Notes: generated from the letters alone by a model not told the origin. A stretch of DNA of 64,000 nucleotides from 2-02-FULL-55-14 sp964581115 (GCA_964581115.1 CAZOMY010000010.1:17199-81198); one strand, 5' to 3'. Numbered from the stretch's first letter, positions 33,637 through 44,586 are shown. Made by a program: numbers and translations.

Positions 33637-35820
33637 TCAGCCGACCGATCCCAGATCGAAGAGGTCTCGGTAGTTTTCCTCGAAATGTGTGCGAATTTCG
33701 CTATGCTCAGGCTTACGAAGGTGCGGATCGGCCTCGACGATCCTTCCGGAGAGGACACGAGCCCGTTCGAGAAGCTCTCGATCCCTGATCGGGTCGGCCA
33801 CGGTCAGTATGGGGGCACCGCTCTGACGGGTGCCGAAGAACTCCCCCGGTCCACGAAGCTCCAGGTCCACCTCCGAGATCCGGAAGCCGTCGGTCGTCTC
33901 TTCCATGGTCTTCAACCGACGGATCGCCCGGTTCTCCTCCGCCTTCTGCTGCGCAGGGTCCAGCCCCTTGAGGCTTCTATGATAGAGTGGGGCATTGGAG
34001 ATCAGGATGCAATAGGACTGGTCGGCCCCCCTCCCCACCCGGCCGCGCAACTGGTGAAGCTGCGACAACCCGAACCTCTCGGCATTCTCCACGATCATGA
34101 CTGTCGCGTTGGAAACGTCAATGCCGACCTCGATGACGGTCGTCGAGACCAGGACATCGACCCTTCCCTCCTGGAGGTCCCTCATAACCGCCTCCTTCTC
34201 CTCCGAGGTTTGCCGGCCGTGTAACAGCGCCAGCCGAAGCCCCTTGAGCGGACCTTCGCGCAGGTCTTCAAACGCCACCGTGGCCGCTTTCAGATCGACC
34301 TTTTCCGACTTTTCGATAAGGGGGAACACAACATAGGCCTGTCGTCCCCGGGCCACCTCATGACGGACGAATTCGTACACCTTTCCCTTCTGTTCCTCCG
34401 TCCTGATCGCCGTCCTGATGGGACGCCGGTTGGCCGGCATTTCATCGATGGTGGAGATGTCCAGGTCGCCGTAGATCGACATCGCGAGGGTTCTGGGGAT
34501 CGGCGTGGCGGTCATGACAAGCACATCCAGGTCGATCCCTTTCTTTCGAAGCGCCGCCCGCTGTTCTACGCCGAATCGGTGCTGTTCATCAATGACAGCC
34601 AGACCCAGGTCGGCGAACTCCACCCCCTCTTCTAACAGTGCATGCGTCCCGACGACCAATTGGGCGATTCCACGCCGGATGTCCTCGAGAATATCCCGCC
34701 TCAGACGTTTCTTCTGCCCTCCAACGAGCGTCCGCACCTGGACCCCCAGCCCTTCGGTCATTCGCCGCAGCGTCCATGCATGTTGCTCTGCCAACACCTC
34801 CGTGGGGGCCATAAAGGCCGCCTGGGCGCCATGGTCGATCGCGCGCAGACAGGCCAGAAGCGCCACGACCGTCTTTCCGCTTCCAACATCACCCTGCAGG
34901 AGGCGGTGCATCGGTCGGGGCGATCGCATGTCGTCAGTGATCTCGGCGAGCACTCGCTTTTGTGCGGAGGTGAGTTGATAGGGCAGCAAAGCGAGCAAGC
35001 GATCAGCCAGCGGGGTCGGACCGTCAAAGCGGCGTCCGGGGCGCGCGGCAGTGGCCACCCGACGCAGATGCATCATCAGTTGAATGAAGAACAGCTCGTC
35101 GAAGGCCAGCCGCTTTCGCGCTTCGGCCAACGAGGTCCATGAGAGCGGAAAATGGACCTGTTCGACGGCGCGATGGATCGGGAGGAGGTGCTCGGAGCTG
35201 ATCAGAGTCGAGCCGAGTCGTTCGGGAATGCATGTCGGGACGCGAGGCAGAGCGTTCCGCATCACGCGCCTGATCCCACGACTATCGAGTCCGACGGCGG
35301 TCAGTTCGGCGGTCGAAGAGTATTTGGGGATGATGGCGCCGGTGTTGAACAGCTTGCCCCAGTCGGGCTCGTCTTCCTCGGAGCTGGCCAGACGGTCGAA
35401 CTGCGGATGGATGAATTGCGGCCGACCCAGCCGATCGAGCGTCGGGACCGCCGAGAGGGCCAACACCTCTCCTTCGGCGAACGCATCCTTGAGCCACCGG
35501 TAACCCTCGAACCAGACGCAGGTCAGCGTTCCGGTCCCGTCCGAGACGCTCAGCAGGAACATCATCCGGTGGGTCGTCCTGGTCTTTCGAGCTTCGACCT
35601 TGATAACGTTCCCAACGACGGTGACATCCGGCGCGTCGGCAACGGACCTGCGGAGGTCCCGAATGCTGATGATGCGGCTGCGGTCGAGATAGTCGAACGG
35701 GAATCTGAGCAGGAGATCGCGGACGGACCGGATCCCGTGCTTCTGAAGGACCTCCGCCCGACGCGGACCGATGCCTTTGAGGTACTGGAGGTCAGACGAT
35801 GTTGAAGACTTTGCGATCAT
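33637..35820 (-). CDS. recG: ATP-dependent DNA helicase RecG
   Basis: 727 aa from the ATG at 35818-35820. The wedge/OB region begins DLQYLKGIGPRRAEVLQKHGI, a hallmark start, and includes VGNVIKVEARKTRTTHRM. Helicase motifs follow: Walker A LLQGDVGSGKT, motif Ia MAPTEVLAEQH, DExH box VIDEQHRFGVEQR, motif III TATPIPRTLAMSIYGDLDIS, motif V STTVIEVGIDVSNA and motif VI QLRGRVGRG. Length and layout are those of standard RecG, which remodels stalled forks and Holliday junctions. It stands alone on the minus strand; no partner genes are adjacent. Confidence 0.97.
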   Translation of the reverse strand: MIAKSSTSSDLQYLKGIGPRRAEVLQKHGIRSVRDLLLRFPFDYLDRSRIISIRDLRRSVADAPDVTVVGNVIKVEARKTRTTHRMMFLLSVSDGTGTLTCVWFEGYRWLKDAFAEGEVLALSAVPTLDRLGRPQFIHPQFDRLASSEEDEPDWGKLFNTGAIIPKYSSTAELTAVGLDSRGIRRVMRNALPRVPTCIPERLGSTLISSEHLLPIHRAVEQVHFPLSWTSLAEARKRLAFDELFFIQLMMHLRRVATAARPGRRFDGPTPLADRLLALLPYQLTSAQKRVLAEITDDMRSPRPMHRLLQGDVGSGKTVVALLACLRAIDHGAQAAFMAPTEVLAEQHAWTLRRMTEGLGVQVRTLVGGQKKRLRRDILEDIRRGIAQLVVGTHALLEEGVEFADLGLAVIDEQHRFGVEQRAALRKKGIDLDVLVMTATPIPRTLAMSIYGDLDISTIDEMPANRRPIRTAIRTEEQKGKVYEFVRHEVARGRQAYVVFPLIEKSEKVDLKAATVAFEDLREGPLKGLRLALLHGRQTSEEKEAVMRDLQEGRVDVLVSTTVIEVGIDVSNATVMIVENAERFGLSQLHQLRGRVGRGADQSYCILISNAPLYHRSLKGLDPAQQKAEENRAIRRLKTMEETTDGFRISEVDLELRGPGEFFGTRQSGAPILTVADPIRDRELLERARVLSGRIVEADPHLRKPEHSEIRTHFEENYRDLFDLGSVG

Positions 35821-35936
35821 CGATCTGTTCCGCCGATGTGGAGGTGACCACGAAGAGCACGAAGCCACACGAAGAAATGATGCGACAGCTGAATCTGCAA
35901 AAAATCACTCCGTGCTCTTGGTGCCCTTCGTGGTTC

Positions 35937-37607
35937 CTATTTGAGATCAGCACGTCGCTCGTACACCACCCGCCCCCCAACGATCGTCACATCGACCTTC
36001 ACATTCTCGATCTTCACCGGATCGATCGAGAAGATATCATCGGACAGCACGACGATGTCGGCAAGCTTGCCGGGGGTGAGGCTTCCTTTCTCGTCCTCCT
36101 CGAAGGCCGCGTAGGCGTTCGTGAGCGTATAGGCCTCGACCGCTTCGGCCACGGTGATCTTTTGCTCGGGGAACCATCCACCCGGTGTCGCTCCGTCGAT
36201 CGTCCGGCGCGTGACGGCCGCGTAAATCCCCAGCAGCGGGTCGAGCGGACCGACGGTCCAGTCGCTGCCGAAGCTCAACTTGATGCCGGCGTCGAGGAAG
36301 GAGCGGAAGGGATAGGTCGTGCGGCAACGCTCGTGGCCGATCCGCTTCTCCGCCCACCGACCGTCATCGATGGCATGGTAGGGCTGTGCCGATGCGATGA
36401 CGCCGAGCTGTTCGAATCGGACAAAGTCCTTGGGATGGATATGTTGGGCATGTTCGATGCGGAATCGCCGGTCCCACGCAGGATTCTCGCGGCGGATCCT
36501 CTCAAAGAGGTCGAGCATGAGACTGTTGGCGCTGTCGCCAATGGCATGGATCGAAAGCTGCAGTCTCGCCTTATCGGCCGCGAACGCCCACGTCTCGAGC
36601 CGGCCGTCGAGGACGATATCGCTTGGGAGGCCCCGCGTCGATGGGTCGGAGTCGTACGGCCTGTAGAACAGCGCCGTCGAGGAACCGAGCGAGCCGTCGG
36701 CGAATGCCTTGAGCGATCCCACGCGGATCCATTCGTCGCCGAAGGGCGCTTCGAGCCCTGCATCGGCCAGCGATTTCCATTCTCCTATCGGTATGCGGCA
36801 ATGGAATCTTGCCGTAAGATTTCCAGCGCGACGAACGGACTGATAGGCGCGGATATGGGCGCCCGTCGAGACATCCTGGATCGAAGTGACGCCGAACCGT
36901 CGTGCCTCGGCCAAAGCCAGCAATGCCGCCTCAACCAGTTCCTCATGCGTCTCGGCGGGCATGACGCGATAGACGAGCGTCATGGCTTCGTCTTTCAAGA
37001 TGCCGGTCGCTTCGCCGGTCAGGGGGTCGCGGACGATCGAGCCGCCAGGAGGGTCGGGCGTCGACTTCGTGATACCGGCGAGCTTGAGCACGTGCGAATT
37101 CGCCAGCGCCATATGCCCGTCGTATCTATTCACAAAAACGGGCGTCGAGCCCGTGACCGCATCGATCAGCTCTTTGGCCGGCAGAGGACCTCCGGGCCAT
37201 GCGTCATGGTCCCAATCGCCGCCCGTGATCCATCTTCCAGGATGCTTCGCGGCCCGTTCACCGATGCGGCGGGCAAACTCCTGCGGCGTCGCCGCGTTGC
37301 GAAGATCGACCGACTGCAGCTGAAAGCCGCCGGTCATGAAATGCGTGTGATTGTCGATGAATCCGGGAAGCGTTCGACGGCCTTTGAGGTCGATCACCGT
37401 TGCGTTCGGGCCGGCCATCGCCCGAACGTCAGTGTTGGACCCGACAGCCAGGATCCGGTCCCCCGCGACCGCGATTGCCTGGGCCTCGGGTCGAGAAGGG
37501 TCGACGGTCCAGATCTTGCCGTTGACGAGAAGGAGGTCGGCAGGTTTTGGCTGGCCAAGGACGATGGTCGATGCCAGGAGGAGGGTTGTTGCACGTCGAA
37601 CAAGCAT
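35937..37607 (-). CDS. Exported YtcJ-like metal-dependent amidohydrolase
   Basis: 556 aa from the ATG at 37605-37607, giving a signal peptide (MLVRRATTLLLASTIVLGQ). The N-terminal beta sandwich (LLLVNGKIWTVDPSRPEAQAIAV) and the metal motif LPGFIDNHTHF are followed by GGDWDHDAWPGG, DGHMALANS, KAFADGSLGSSTALFY, HAIGDSANSLMLDLF, RIEHAQHIHPKD and FGSDWTVGPLDPL, all characteristic of the YtcJ/amidohydrolase-3 group. Members hydrolyse diverse amides; the substrate is unknown. The signal peptide places this one in the periplasm or outside. The gene diverges from the small membrane protein at 37725. Confidence 0.88.
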   Translation of the reverse strand: MLVRRATTLLLASTIVLGQPKPADLLLVNGKIWTVDPSRPEAQAIAVAGDRILAVGSNTDVRAMAGPNATVIDLKGRRTLPGFIDNHTHFMTGGFQLQSVDLRNAATPQEFARRIGERAAKHPGRWITGGDWDHDAWPGGPLPAKELIDAVTGSTPVFVNRYDGHMALANSHVLKLAGITKSTPDPPGGSIVRDPLTGEATGILKDEAMTLVYRVMPAETHEELVEAALLALAEARRFGVTSIQDVSTGAHIRAYQSVRRAGNLTARFHCRIPIGEWKSLADAGLEAPFGDEWIRVGSLKAFADGSLGSSTALFYRPYDSDPSTRGLPSDIVLDGRLETWAFAADKARLQLSIHAIGDSANSLMLDLFERIRRENPAWDRRFRIEHAQHIHPKDFVRFEQLGVIASAQPYHAIDDGRWAEKRIGHERCRTTYPFRSFLDAGIKLSFGSDWTVGPLDPLLGIYAAVTRRTIDGATPGGWFPEQKITVAEAVEAYTLTNAYAAFEEDEKGSLTPGKLADIVVLSDDIFSIDPVKIENVKVDVTIVGGRVVYERRADLK

Positions 37608-37724
37608 GGCGACTCCCTGAACGTTCGAGCGCCAAAGTACCGACAAGCCGACCCAATTTCAAACGGGTTGAACATCTCAAGAAGGTGGAGTACGTTTCCA
37701 AACAGACAAACTGCAGGTCAACTC

Positions 37725-38225
37725 ATGACACGACGTCCATTCATCTTCACGATCCTGTCCCTCGCATCGACGGCCATCCTTTCGGCCCAGCAGGTGGAGG
37801 AACCGCCGATCCCTGTGATGATCGTCTGCCCGTATCATGAGGATAGTCTGCGTCGGGCGTACGAGTCAGACTTCGCGATGGACGGCAACCCCCAGCGCCA
37901 TCAGTTGGACTCGGTCAGCCTCCGTGCCATTCGGGCTGCTACGGACATGTCGGCGCAGATGGAGCGGTCGTTCACATTCTTGTATCTCCTTCTGGCCATC
38001 CTGGCCCTGACTTCGATCGCCGCCCTTCGTGTGGCCTATCGGCTGAGGTCGGAGTTGCAGGACCTGCGTCGGTCACAGCACGTTCCGACTCTCTCGTTGC
38101 CCGCTCCCGTGGTCGTCGATTCGTCGCCGCTTCGCAGCCCAAGCCGGAAAAACTCAAGACCGAAACCCACCCAACGACCGTCCAAGGTCAATCGATCTTC
38201 AGGGCGTCCCCGTTCCCGTCGTTGA
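37725..38225 (+). CDS. Small single-pass membrane protein of unknown function
   Basis: 166 aa, the first plus-strand gene of the window, from the ATG at 37725. It has a signal-like start (MTRRPFIFTILSLASTAILS), a Pro/Asp-rich segment, a transmembrane helix near residues 86-108 (FTFLYLLLAILALTSIAALR) and a strongly basic Arg/Ser/Pro tail. I recognise no family. It might be two-pass if the signal is not cleaved. The frame is open far upstream, but that part is antisense to the amidohydrolase. A poor TTGAAC-N17-TACGTT promoter lies at 37674-37702. Confidence 0.6.
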   Translation: MTRRPFIFTILSLASTAILSAQQVEEPPIPVMIVCPYHEDSLRRAYESDFAMDGNPQRHQLDSVSLRAIRAATDMSAQMERSFTFLYLLLAILALTSIAALRVAYRLRSELQDLRRSQHVPTLSLPAPVVVDSSPLRSPSRKNSRPKPTQRPSKVNRSSGRPRSRR

Positions 38226-38248
38226 AGACGGCGAATCATCCGTACCTA

Positions 38249-38278
38249 CAATTGTAAATTGTACAATTTACAATTTCG
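38249..38278. repeat. A/T-rich palindromic repeat
   Basis: Overlapping TACAATTGTA, AATTGTACAATT and TTTACAATTT words form nested inverted repeats. It looks like an intergenic repeat of the same general type as those elsewhere in the window, not like a gene. Confidence 0.65.
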
Positions 38279-38299
38279 AGCGAGACGGATTCCCTCTTT

Positions 38300-38516
38300 G
38301 CAGCAGTTTTTCGGCACATCACGCGCTGGCACGGGAGTGGTGCATCCATCGGTGCCGAAGTGTGAAGTGGTCGGCCTCTTGGTCCCTCGTGGGTCTATCC
38401 AGGAGTAGGTTGCGCAGGCGAATCGTCTCGGATCACCTTTAGGGTTGAAAGGCGCCGCGAACGTTCGCCCAGGAATAGAAGGTCCGGTCTCCCCCCCCCG
38501 GACCTTCTTTTTTTTT
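38300..38516 (+). ncRNA. Candidate structured RNA ending at an intrinsic terminator
   Basis: About 200 bases without a coding frame but with successive potential stems: TTCGGCAC (38310-38317) with GTGCCGAA (38352-38359), CCTTT/AAAGG around 38439-38454, the palindrome GCGAACGTTCGC near 38457-38468, and then the terminator hairpin. It does not match tmRNA, RNase P or SRP motifs I know. It could also be just the 3' untranslated region of the gene at 37725. Confidence 0.25.
38478..38516 (+). terminator. Rho-independent terminator, plus strand
   Basis: GAAGGTCCGG (38478-38487) pairs perfectly with CCGGACCTTC (38498-38507) across a 10-base loop and is followed by nine T (38508-38516). This is the clearest intrinsic terminator in the window. 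It faces away from the minus-strand lipoprotein gene, so it ends a plus-strand transcript. Confidence 0.9.
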
Positions 38517-38534
38517 GCTCTCTTTGGACCCAAA

Positions 38535-38625
38535 AAGTGAACGCAGATGAACGCTGAAAAAAGAGGATGACCGCTGATCTTTGATCTGCGTCCATCCCTT
38601 CCTTCTGCGTCATCAGCGTCCCCGC
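38535..38625. repeat. Degenerate AACGCAGATGAACGCTGA-type intergenic repeat
   Basis: Words such as GAACGCAGATGAACGCTG, GACCGCTGATCTTTGATCTGCG and GCGTCATCAGCGTC recur in direct and inverted orientation across 90 bases. No frame or promoter is evident. Confidence 0.55.
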
Positions 38626-38643
38626 TTCTCCCGATAGAACGAC

Positions 38644-38667
38644 GAACGCCGACTTCTGCCGGCGTTC
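38644..38667. terminator. GAACGCCG hairpin after the lipoprotein gene
   Basis: GAACGCCG (38644-38651) and CGGCGTTC (38660-38667) form a perfect 8-bp stem, 29 bases beyond the lipoprotein stop. The flanks are only weakly T-rich, so its use as a terminator is uncertain. Confidence 0.4.
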
Positions 38668-38695
38668 TTGTGTACCCATCGAGGACGTGATGCGA

Positions 38696-39571
38696 TCAGT
38701 TGACCAATCTCACGGTCGCGAGTTTACGTTCTGCAACAGACCGCAACGATGACAGGGGATGCTCGTTGACGATCCGCTCGTACGCATTCCGCGCCAGATC
38801 CCGGCGACCCATGCCTTCGAAGACCTGACCGAGCATCAAGATCGCTGCCGTGCGCTTGTCCGACGCGACATCGCGGCTGACGGGCTCGAGGGCCAACCTT
38901 GCGCCGACGAGATCCCTCAGTTGGAACCGACTCACGCCCTGCCAGAATCGGCAGTTGTCGGCCAACGACGGCTCGACCGGTGCCTGCAGGGCCTTGCCGA
39001 ACATCACCTCCGCCTCGTGATACTTGCGCTGTTGATAGGCGCCGATCGCGGCCGCATACAGCGACCGGACGGAGGCGCGTTCACGCGGTCGGCGTCGCCC
39101 GACCGGCGATGTTGATGCAACCGGCGCCGGATGACCCCGTTCGGACATCAGTCGGACCTGCTCGATGATCTCTTCCAGCCGGAGATTCTGTTCGCGGATC
39201 AAGGCAAGCAGCGCTTCCTCGCCGGGCGTCAGATCTCGCCGCCGTTCGCTCACGACCTCGGCGACGTCCTGACGCGCTTCGATCGCGGCGAGCCGGCGCT
39301 CCAATTCGGCCATGCGGCGACCCTGCTCGCGCATCATCTGACGCAGCATCGGCTCCATGCCGCCTGTCGCTTCTGATGGCACAGTGAACTCCGGAATGAC
39401 GGCCCCCTCCGCTTCGCGTTCGACCCGCGCCACGCGGACCGGATCAAAGTACTCGTCGCCGCCCTGGTCAGGCTTCGACGACGAGCAACCGCCAAGCACC
39501 GCGACAGCCAATGCCAGAAACAAGGAGAATCGGAGTTGACATGTCGCGAAATAAGGGAATCTCAGGATCAT
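38696..39571 (-). CDS. Outer-membrane lipoprotein with coiled coil and TPR-like repeats (CpoB/YbgF-like)
   Basis: 291 aa. The start is the ATG at 39569-39571 because GGAGGT stands seven bases upstream; the box itself overlaps an earlier in-frame ATG at 39586, which is therefore unlikely. The lipoprotein signal ends at VLGGC. A helical coiled coil (about 75-150, EQGRRMAELERRLAAIEARQ) is followed by TPR-like helices (about 165-290: LYAAAIGAYQQRKYHEAEVM, ILMLGQVFEGMGRRDLARNA). This layout matches the CpoB/YbgF family linked to the Tol-Pal system, but no tol or pal gene is adjacent, so the role stays general: an envelope scaffold. Confidence 0.75.
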   Translation of the reverse strand: MILRFPYFATCQLRFSLFLALAVAVLGGCSSSKPDQGGDEYFDPVRVARVEREAEGAVIPEFTVPSEATGGMEPMLRQMMREQGRRMAELERRLAAIEARQDVAEVVSERRRDLTPGEEALLALIREQNLRLEEIIEQVRLMSERGHPAPVASTSPVGRRRPRERASVRSLYAAAIGAYQQRKYHEAEVMFGKALQAPVEPSLADNCRFWQGVSRFQLRDLVGARLALEPVSRDVASDKRTAAILMLGQVFEGMGRRDLARNAYERIVNEHPLSSLRSVAERKLATVRLVN

Positions 39572-39617
39572 CTTAACGACCTCCATTCGCGATCAAACGC
39601 TGAGCAAAGTTCGATCC

Positions 39618-41582
39618 CTATCGAAGCAGCACCATGCGTACGACCCGAGCCTGGCCGTCGACAACCAACCGGGCGAAATACGTGCCGCTCGGGAGCCCGA
39701 AGCCGTCGAATACGGCCTGGTGATCTCCCGCCTGAAACTCTCGTTGCTCCACGATCGTCGCCACTTTTCGACCCAGCATGTCCCTCACGTCAAGCGTTAC
39801 GACTTCCGATCGAGCCAGTCGGAACGGAATGACCGTCGTGGGGTTGAATGGATTGGGATAGTTCTGCAGCAGTTGTATCCGATCCGGCGTGAGCAAATCG
39901 GATGAGCCTGCACCCAGCACGGCGTCGCCGAGATAGGCGCGGACCGCAAGATTGTAGCCGGCTCCCCAATTGTTTGGATCCTCGAAATTGTACCATTGCA
40001 GACCTGAACCGGCGTCATAGTACGAGGAGGAGCGCGACGTTGGATTCGCGCCATCATCAGCCACGAACTGTAACGTGTCGCCGGCTGTGCCTACCACCTC
40101 GAACACGACGTGGAAGTTCACGCCGTTGGTCATCATGAGACCCAACGAGGTCAGGTCCACTTCATTGAACACGCCCGTCGTCAACGATGAGAACGGAACC
40201 AGCACCGACGGACCTTGTTGTATGTTCGGGATCCCGCCCAGACTGCCTGGCTTGTCCGAAAAGACTGACACCTTCAGCGAGCCGTTTCCTTGAACCGCGA
40301 CCGGAGCGCCGTTCAGCCGGAAATCGACCTTGAGCAACGGTGCGGTACGCCCGGGCGTGAAGCGCACGGCATATTTCAGGTCGTCGTACTCCGAAGGCAG
40401 CCGAAAGACATATGCGAGCGCACCATGATATTGCAGGACGGCAGCATCGCCCGGCGGCGCCGCATTGTTGGCGACGAGGCTCGCGGTCGTCGAGGCACCG
40501 GCAGAGACCGACACCCCCACTCGAGCCGAGGACGTGTCGCTCAGCGGATCTCCCGATTCGCCGGCACCGTTGAAGTATTCCGGCGATACCGGAGTGATGA
40601 ACGACAGCCCAGACAGGTCGTCCGCATACGGGCCGACGCTCGATCCGCCGGTGAACGACGTACGCACCGGCTCGATCTTCACCCAGTAGGTCCCCGGTGG
40701 AAGTCCCGATATCGCATAATTCCCCGTTCCCTGCTGAAGGTAATCCGTCACGGTCGAATACTGACCCATGAGCGAGTCGGCAATGTTGATCGCCACGACC
40801 ACGGCCCCGCGGACAGGAGACAGGTCCGACCGTGTCACCGAACCGGAGATCGTTCCTGTCGTTGAAGCGAAGGACGCATCAGGGTACAATCTTGATACGG
40901 AGACAATGTCGTCGGGATTGAGCGTGGCCAGTTGCGTATCGTCATCCGACGATGTGGGGTACATCGTCGGCAGATAGACGTCGTCAGCGGCATTGCCGTT
41001 GCCGGCCAGCGTGGCATTGACCTGCGTGTGGTCGAGTCCGATGAAGTGGCCGAACTCATGGACGAAGGTCGACGTGAATTCGGCCTCCGTGAACACCGTA
41101 CCGGCCATCGTGCCGTTCATGACGGCATGACCTTCGACGAAGAATCCTTCATTCGGACCGCTCAGCGCGTACGACGAGCCGGCGAATCCGATGACGTTCG
41201 ACGAAGCTCCTTCGCCCACGATCGCGTCGATGATCGACCCGTCATGGTCGAAAATGATCGGGTTCAGCCCGTCGGAGAAGTTGCCAACGTATGAAGCGTA
41301 GTTCGCCGCCGTTACATCGACCGACAACGAATCGCGCTTGAACGTGATGACGGCGGTCGGCACATCCTGCCAGACTTGAAAGCTCGCCGCGGCGATGTTC
41401 TGCGCCACGGCCGACGAGAATCCGCCCATGGGGCCCTTGTCGAGATGATACACGACCGGCTGCGTCGTCCGGTAGCGAACGGGGACGCCTTTGTGCACGC
41501 TGAGCGGACCGCCCGCGTACAGCTTGAACGCGGCACACGCCAGGGTCGACGCCATCAGCGCTGTGCGAATGCGGCTCGTCAT
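39618..41582 (-). CDS. Secreted matrixin-like zinc metalloprotease with T9SS sorting domain
   Basis: 654 aa with a signal peptide (MTSRIRTALMASTLACAAF). The catalytic domain has HEFGHFIGLDH (the extended HExxHxxGxxH zinc site) followed by the Met-turn-like PTMYP, as in matrixins. A CarboxypepD_reg-like Ig domain (TGTISGSVTRSDLSPVRGA) follows, then a beta-rich segment with SSSYYDAGSGLQWYNFED and finally a T9SS sorting domain starting LLQNYPNPFNPTTVIPF. It should be a surface or secreted protease. Its ATG overlaps the stop of the preceding small exported protein by four bases, indicating coupled synthesis of the two. Confidence 0.9.
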   Translation of the reverse strand: MTSRIRTALMASTLACAAFKLYAGGPLSVHKGVPVRYRTTQPVVYHLDKGPMGGFSSAVAQNIAAASFQVWQDVPTAVITFKRDSLSVDVTAANYASYVGNFSDGLNPIIFDHDGSIIDAIVGEGASSNVIGFAGSSYALSGPNEGFFVEGHAVMNGTMAGTVFTEAEFTSTFVHEFGHFIGLDHTQVNATLAGNGNAADDVYLPTMYPTSSDDDTQLATLNPDDIVSVSRLYPDASFASTTGTISGSVTRSDLSPVRGAVVVAINIADSLMGQYSTVTDYLQQGTGNYAISGLPPGTYWVKIEPVRTSFTGGSSVGPYADDLSGLSFITPVSPEYFNGAGESGDPLSDTSSARVGVSVSAGASTTASLVANNAAPPGDAAVLQYHGALAYVFRLPSEYDDLKYAVRFTPGRTAPLLKVDFRLNGAPVAVQGNGSLKVSVFSDKPGSLGGIPNIQQGPSVLVPFSSLTTGVFNEVDLTSLGLMMTNGVNFHVVFEVVGTAGDTLQFVADDGANPTSRSSSYYDAGSGLQWYNFEDPNNWGAGYNLAVRAYLGDAVLGAGSSDLLTPDRIQLLQNYPNPFNPTTVIPFRLARSEVVTLDVRDMLGRKVATIVEQREFQAGDHQAVFDGFGLPSGTYFARLVVDGQARVVRMVLLR

Positions 41583-42136
41583 GGCTTCACCTCGCGCACC
41601 AGCGCACGAAGTCGGCCGGTGAATCCCTCAAAGTCGTAGGAACCCTCTCGATCGGGCGCCAAGGATGTGCGTGCGGAGGTCTTCATCAGGTCGGCCGTTC
41701 GCGCCACCTGGGTGACTCGCTTGCCCGTACGTGACTCTCGAACGCGAAAGACGCCCTGCCCCAGACCGACAGGGCTTTGAAAACCTGCTTGCTTCGAAGC
41801 GGGATAGAGCAACAGGATCACCTCTTCCCCCATCGCCAGCCGCGGCAAGTCGGGCGTCGGCGTGACGATCCCGTCCACCGTCCCCCCGAATTGTTTGTAG
41901 CGCACGGTCGTCGACGGCGCGCCGTAGAAGTTCTCGCGCACCTCGACCGTCGTCCAGGTGGCCGGGAGACCCGTGCGTGGATCACGGCCGGTCTCGGTTG
42001 CAACGACGCGGCCGTGGACGACGACGCCGGCCTGCCTGACCATCCGCTCGAGACTTAGGGGGATCGACCTCTGAGCCGGCGCGGAGACGGTCAGTGCCAA
42101 GGTGAGAGCTGCAACGATGAGTGGCGGATATCGCAT
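41579..42136 (-). CDS. Small exported protein coupled to the metalloprotease
   Basis: 185 aa with a signal peptide (MRYPPLIVAALTLALTVSAPAQ). The mature part is beta-rich with one strongly patterned stretch (WTTVEVRENFYGAPSTTVRY, GEEVILLLYPAS, GLGQGVFRV). I recognise no named family. The last four bases overlap the start of the matrixin-like protease, so the two products are made together; a chaperone, inhibitor or substrate relation is possible but unproven. Only five bases separate it from pyrG. Confidence 0.7.
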   Translation of the reverse strand: MRYPPLIVAALTLALTVSAPAQRSIPLSLERMVRQAGVVVHGRVVATETGRDPRTGLPATWTTVEVRENFYGAPSTTVRYKQFGGTVDGIVTPTPDLPRLAMGEEVILLLYPASKQAGFQSPVGLGQGVFRVRESRTGKRVTQVARTADLMKTSARTSLAPDREGSYDFEGFTGRLRALVREVKP

Positions 42137-42140
42137 GCGG

Positions 42141-43766
<1,626 letters not shown>

Positions 43767-43795
43767 TGTTGTAGGTCACAAAGAGGTGAACCGTT

Positions 43796-43832
43796 GAGAA
43801 TGCGGAATGCGGATGTGCGATTTCGGATTATC
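43796..43832. repeat. Second copy of the GCGATTTCGGATTATC repeat, ending kdsB
   Basis: The 16-mer at 43817-43832 is identical to 28936-28951, preceded by GCGGAATGCGG words as in the first copy. The TAA stop codon of kdsB (43828-43830) lies inside the repeat, so the repeat supplies the end of that gene. Confidence 0.75.
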
Positions 43833-44586
43833 GAGGTGGTCCGACCTGCCTCAGAAGGGCCATGACCCGAGTGACGTCTTCGGGAGTGTCGATCGGAATA
43901 CTATCGAACTTCGTGACGGCCGTACGGATACGATAGCCGGCCTCGAGAACGCGCAGCTGCTCAAGTCTTTCCACTCGCTCCAGACGACCCTCCGGAAGCG
44001 CTGCGAAGATCCTGAGAAACTCCCGGCGAAAGACATAGATACCGATGTGCTTGTACAACAATCCCGACAAGATCCAACGGCTGGGGTTCGACTCGTCCCG
44101 CACATGCGGGATCGGTGAGCGGCTGAAATACAGGGCATCGCCGTTCGCAGCCACGGCCACTTTGACCACCGACGGATTCACCACGTCGGCAGGATCTTCG
44201 ATGGGACGGATGAGCGTTCCCATCGATACATCGGCGCGATCGCGCACGACCGCCACGGCGGCGTCGATCATCTCCGGCGCGATGAGCGGCTCGTCTCCCT
44301 GAATGTTGACGAAGATGTCTCCTGAGATCTGTTCAGCCACCGCCGCCACCCGGTCGCTGCCGCTCCGGATGTCGGGCGAGGTCATTACGGCTTCGGCACC
44401 GTCGGCACGCACGACGGCCGCAATGCGTTCGTCGTCGGTCGCAACGACGATGCGCTTAACACTCTTCGCCCGGCGTACGCGGTCGACGACTCGCAGGACC
44501 ATCGGCCGGCCCAGCAGGTCGACGAGCGGCTTCGCCGGAAGCCGGGTCGACGAATATCGCGCGGGAATGACGCCGACGACGGTCAT
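43828..44586 (-). CDS. kdsB: 3-deoxy-manno-octulosonate cytidylyltransferase
   Basis: 252 aa with the whole family signature: VVGVIPARYSSTRLPAKPL at the start, RIVVATDDERI, TSPDIRSGSDRVAA, FVNIQGDEPLI, YFSRSPIPHVR and HIGIYVFRREFL. It makes CMP-Kdo for lipopolysaccharide, which supports a Gram-negative envelope. The start overlaps the gatC stop by four bases. The stop codon falls in a dispersed repeat. Confidence 0.96.
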   Translation of the reverse strand: MTVVGVIPARYSSTRLPAKPLVDLLGRPMVLRVVDRVRRAKSVKRIVVATDDERIAAVVRADGAEAVMTSPDIRSGSDRVAAVAEQISGDIFVNIQGDEPLIAPEMIDAAVAVVRDRADVSMGTLIRPIEDPADVVNPSVVKVAVAANGDALYFSRSPIPHVRDESNPSRWILSGLLYKHIGIYVFRREFLRIFAALPEGRLERVERLEQLRVLEAGYRIRTAVTKFDSIPIDTPEDVTRVMALLRQVGPPR

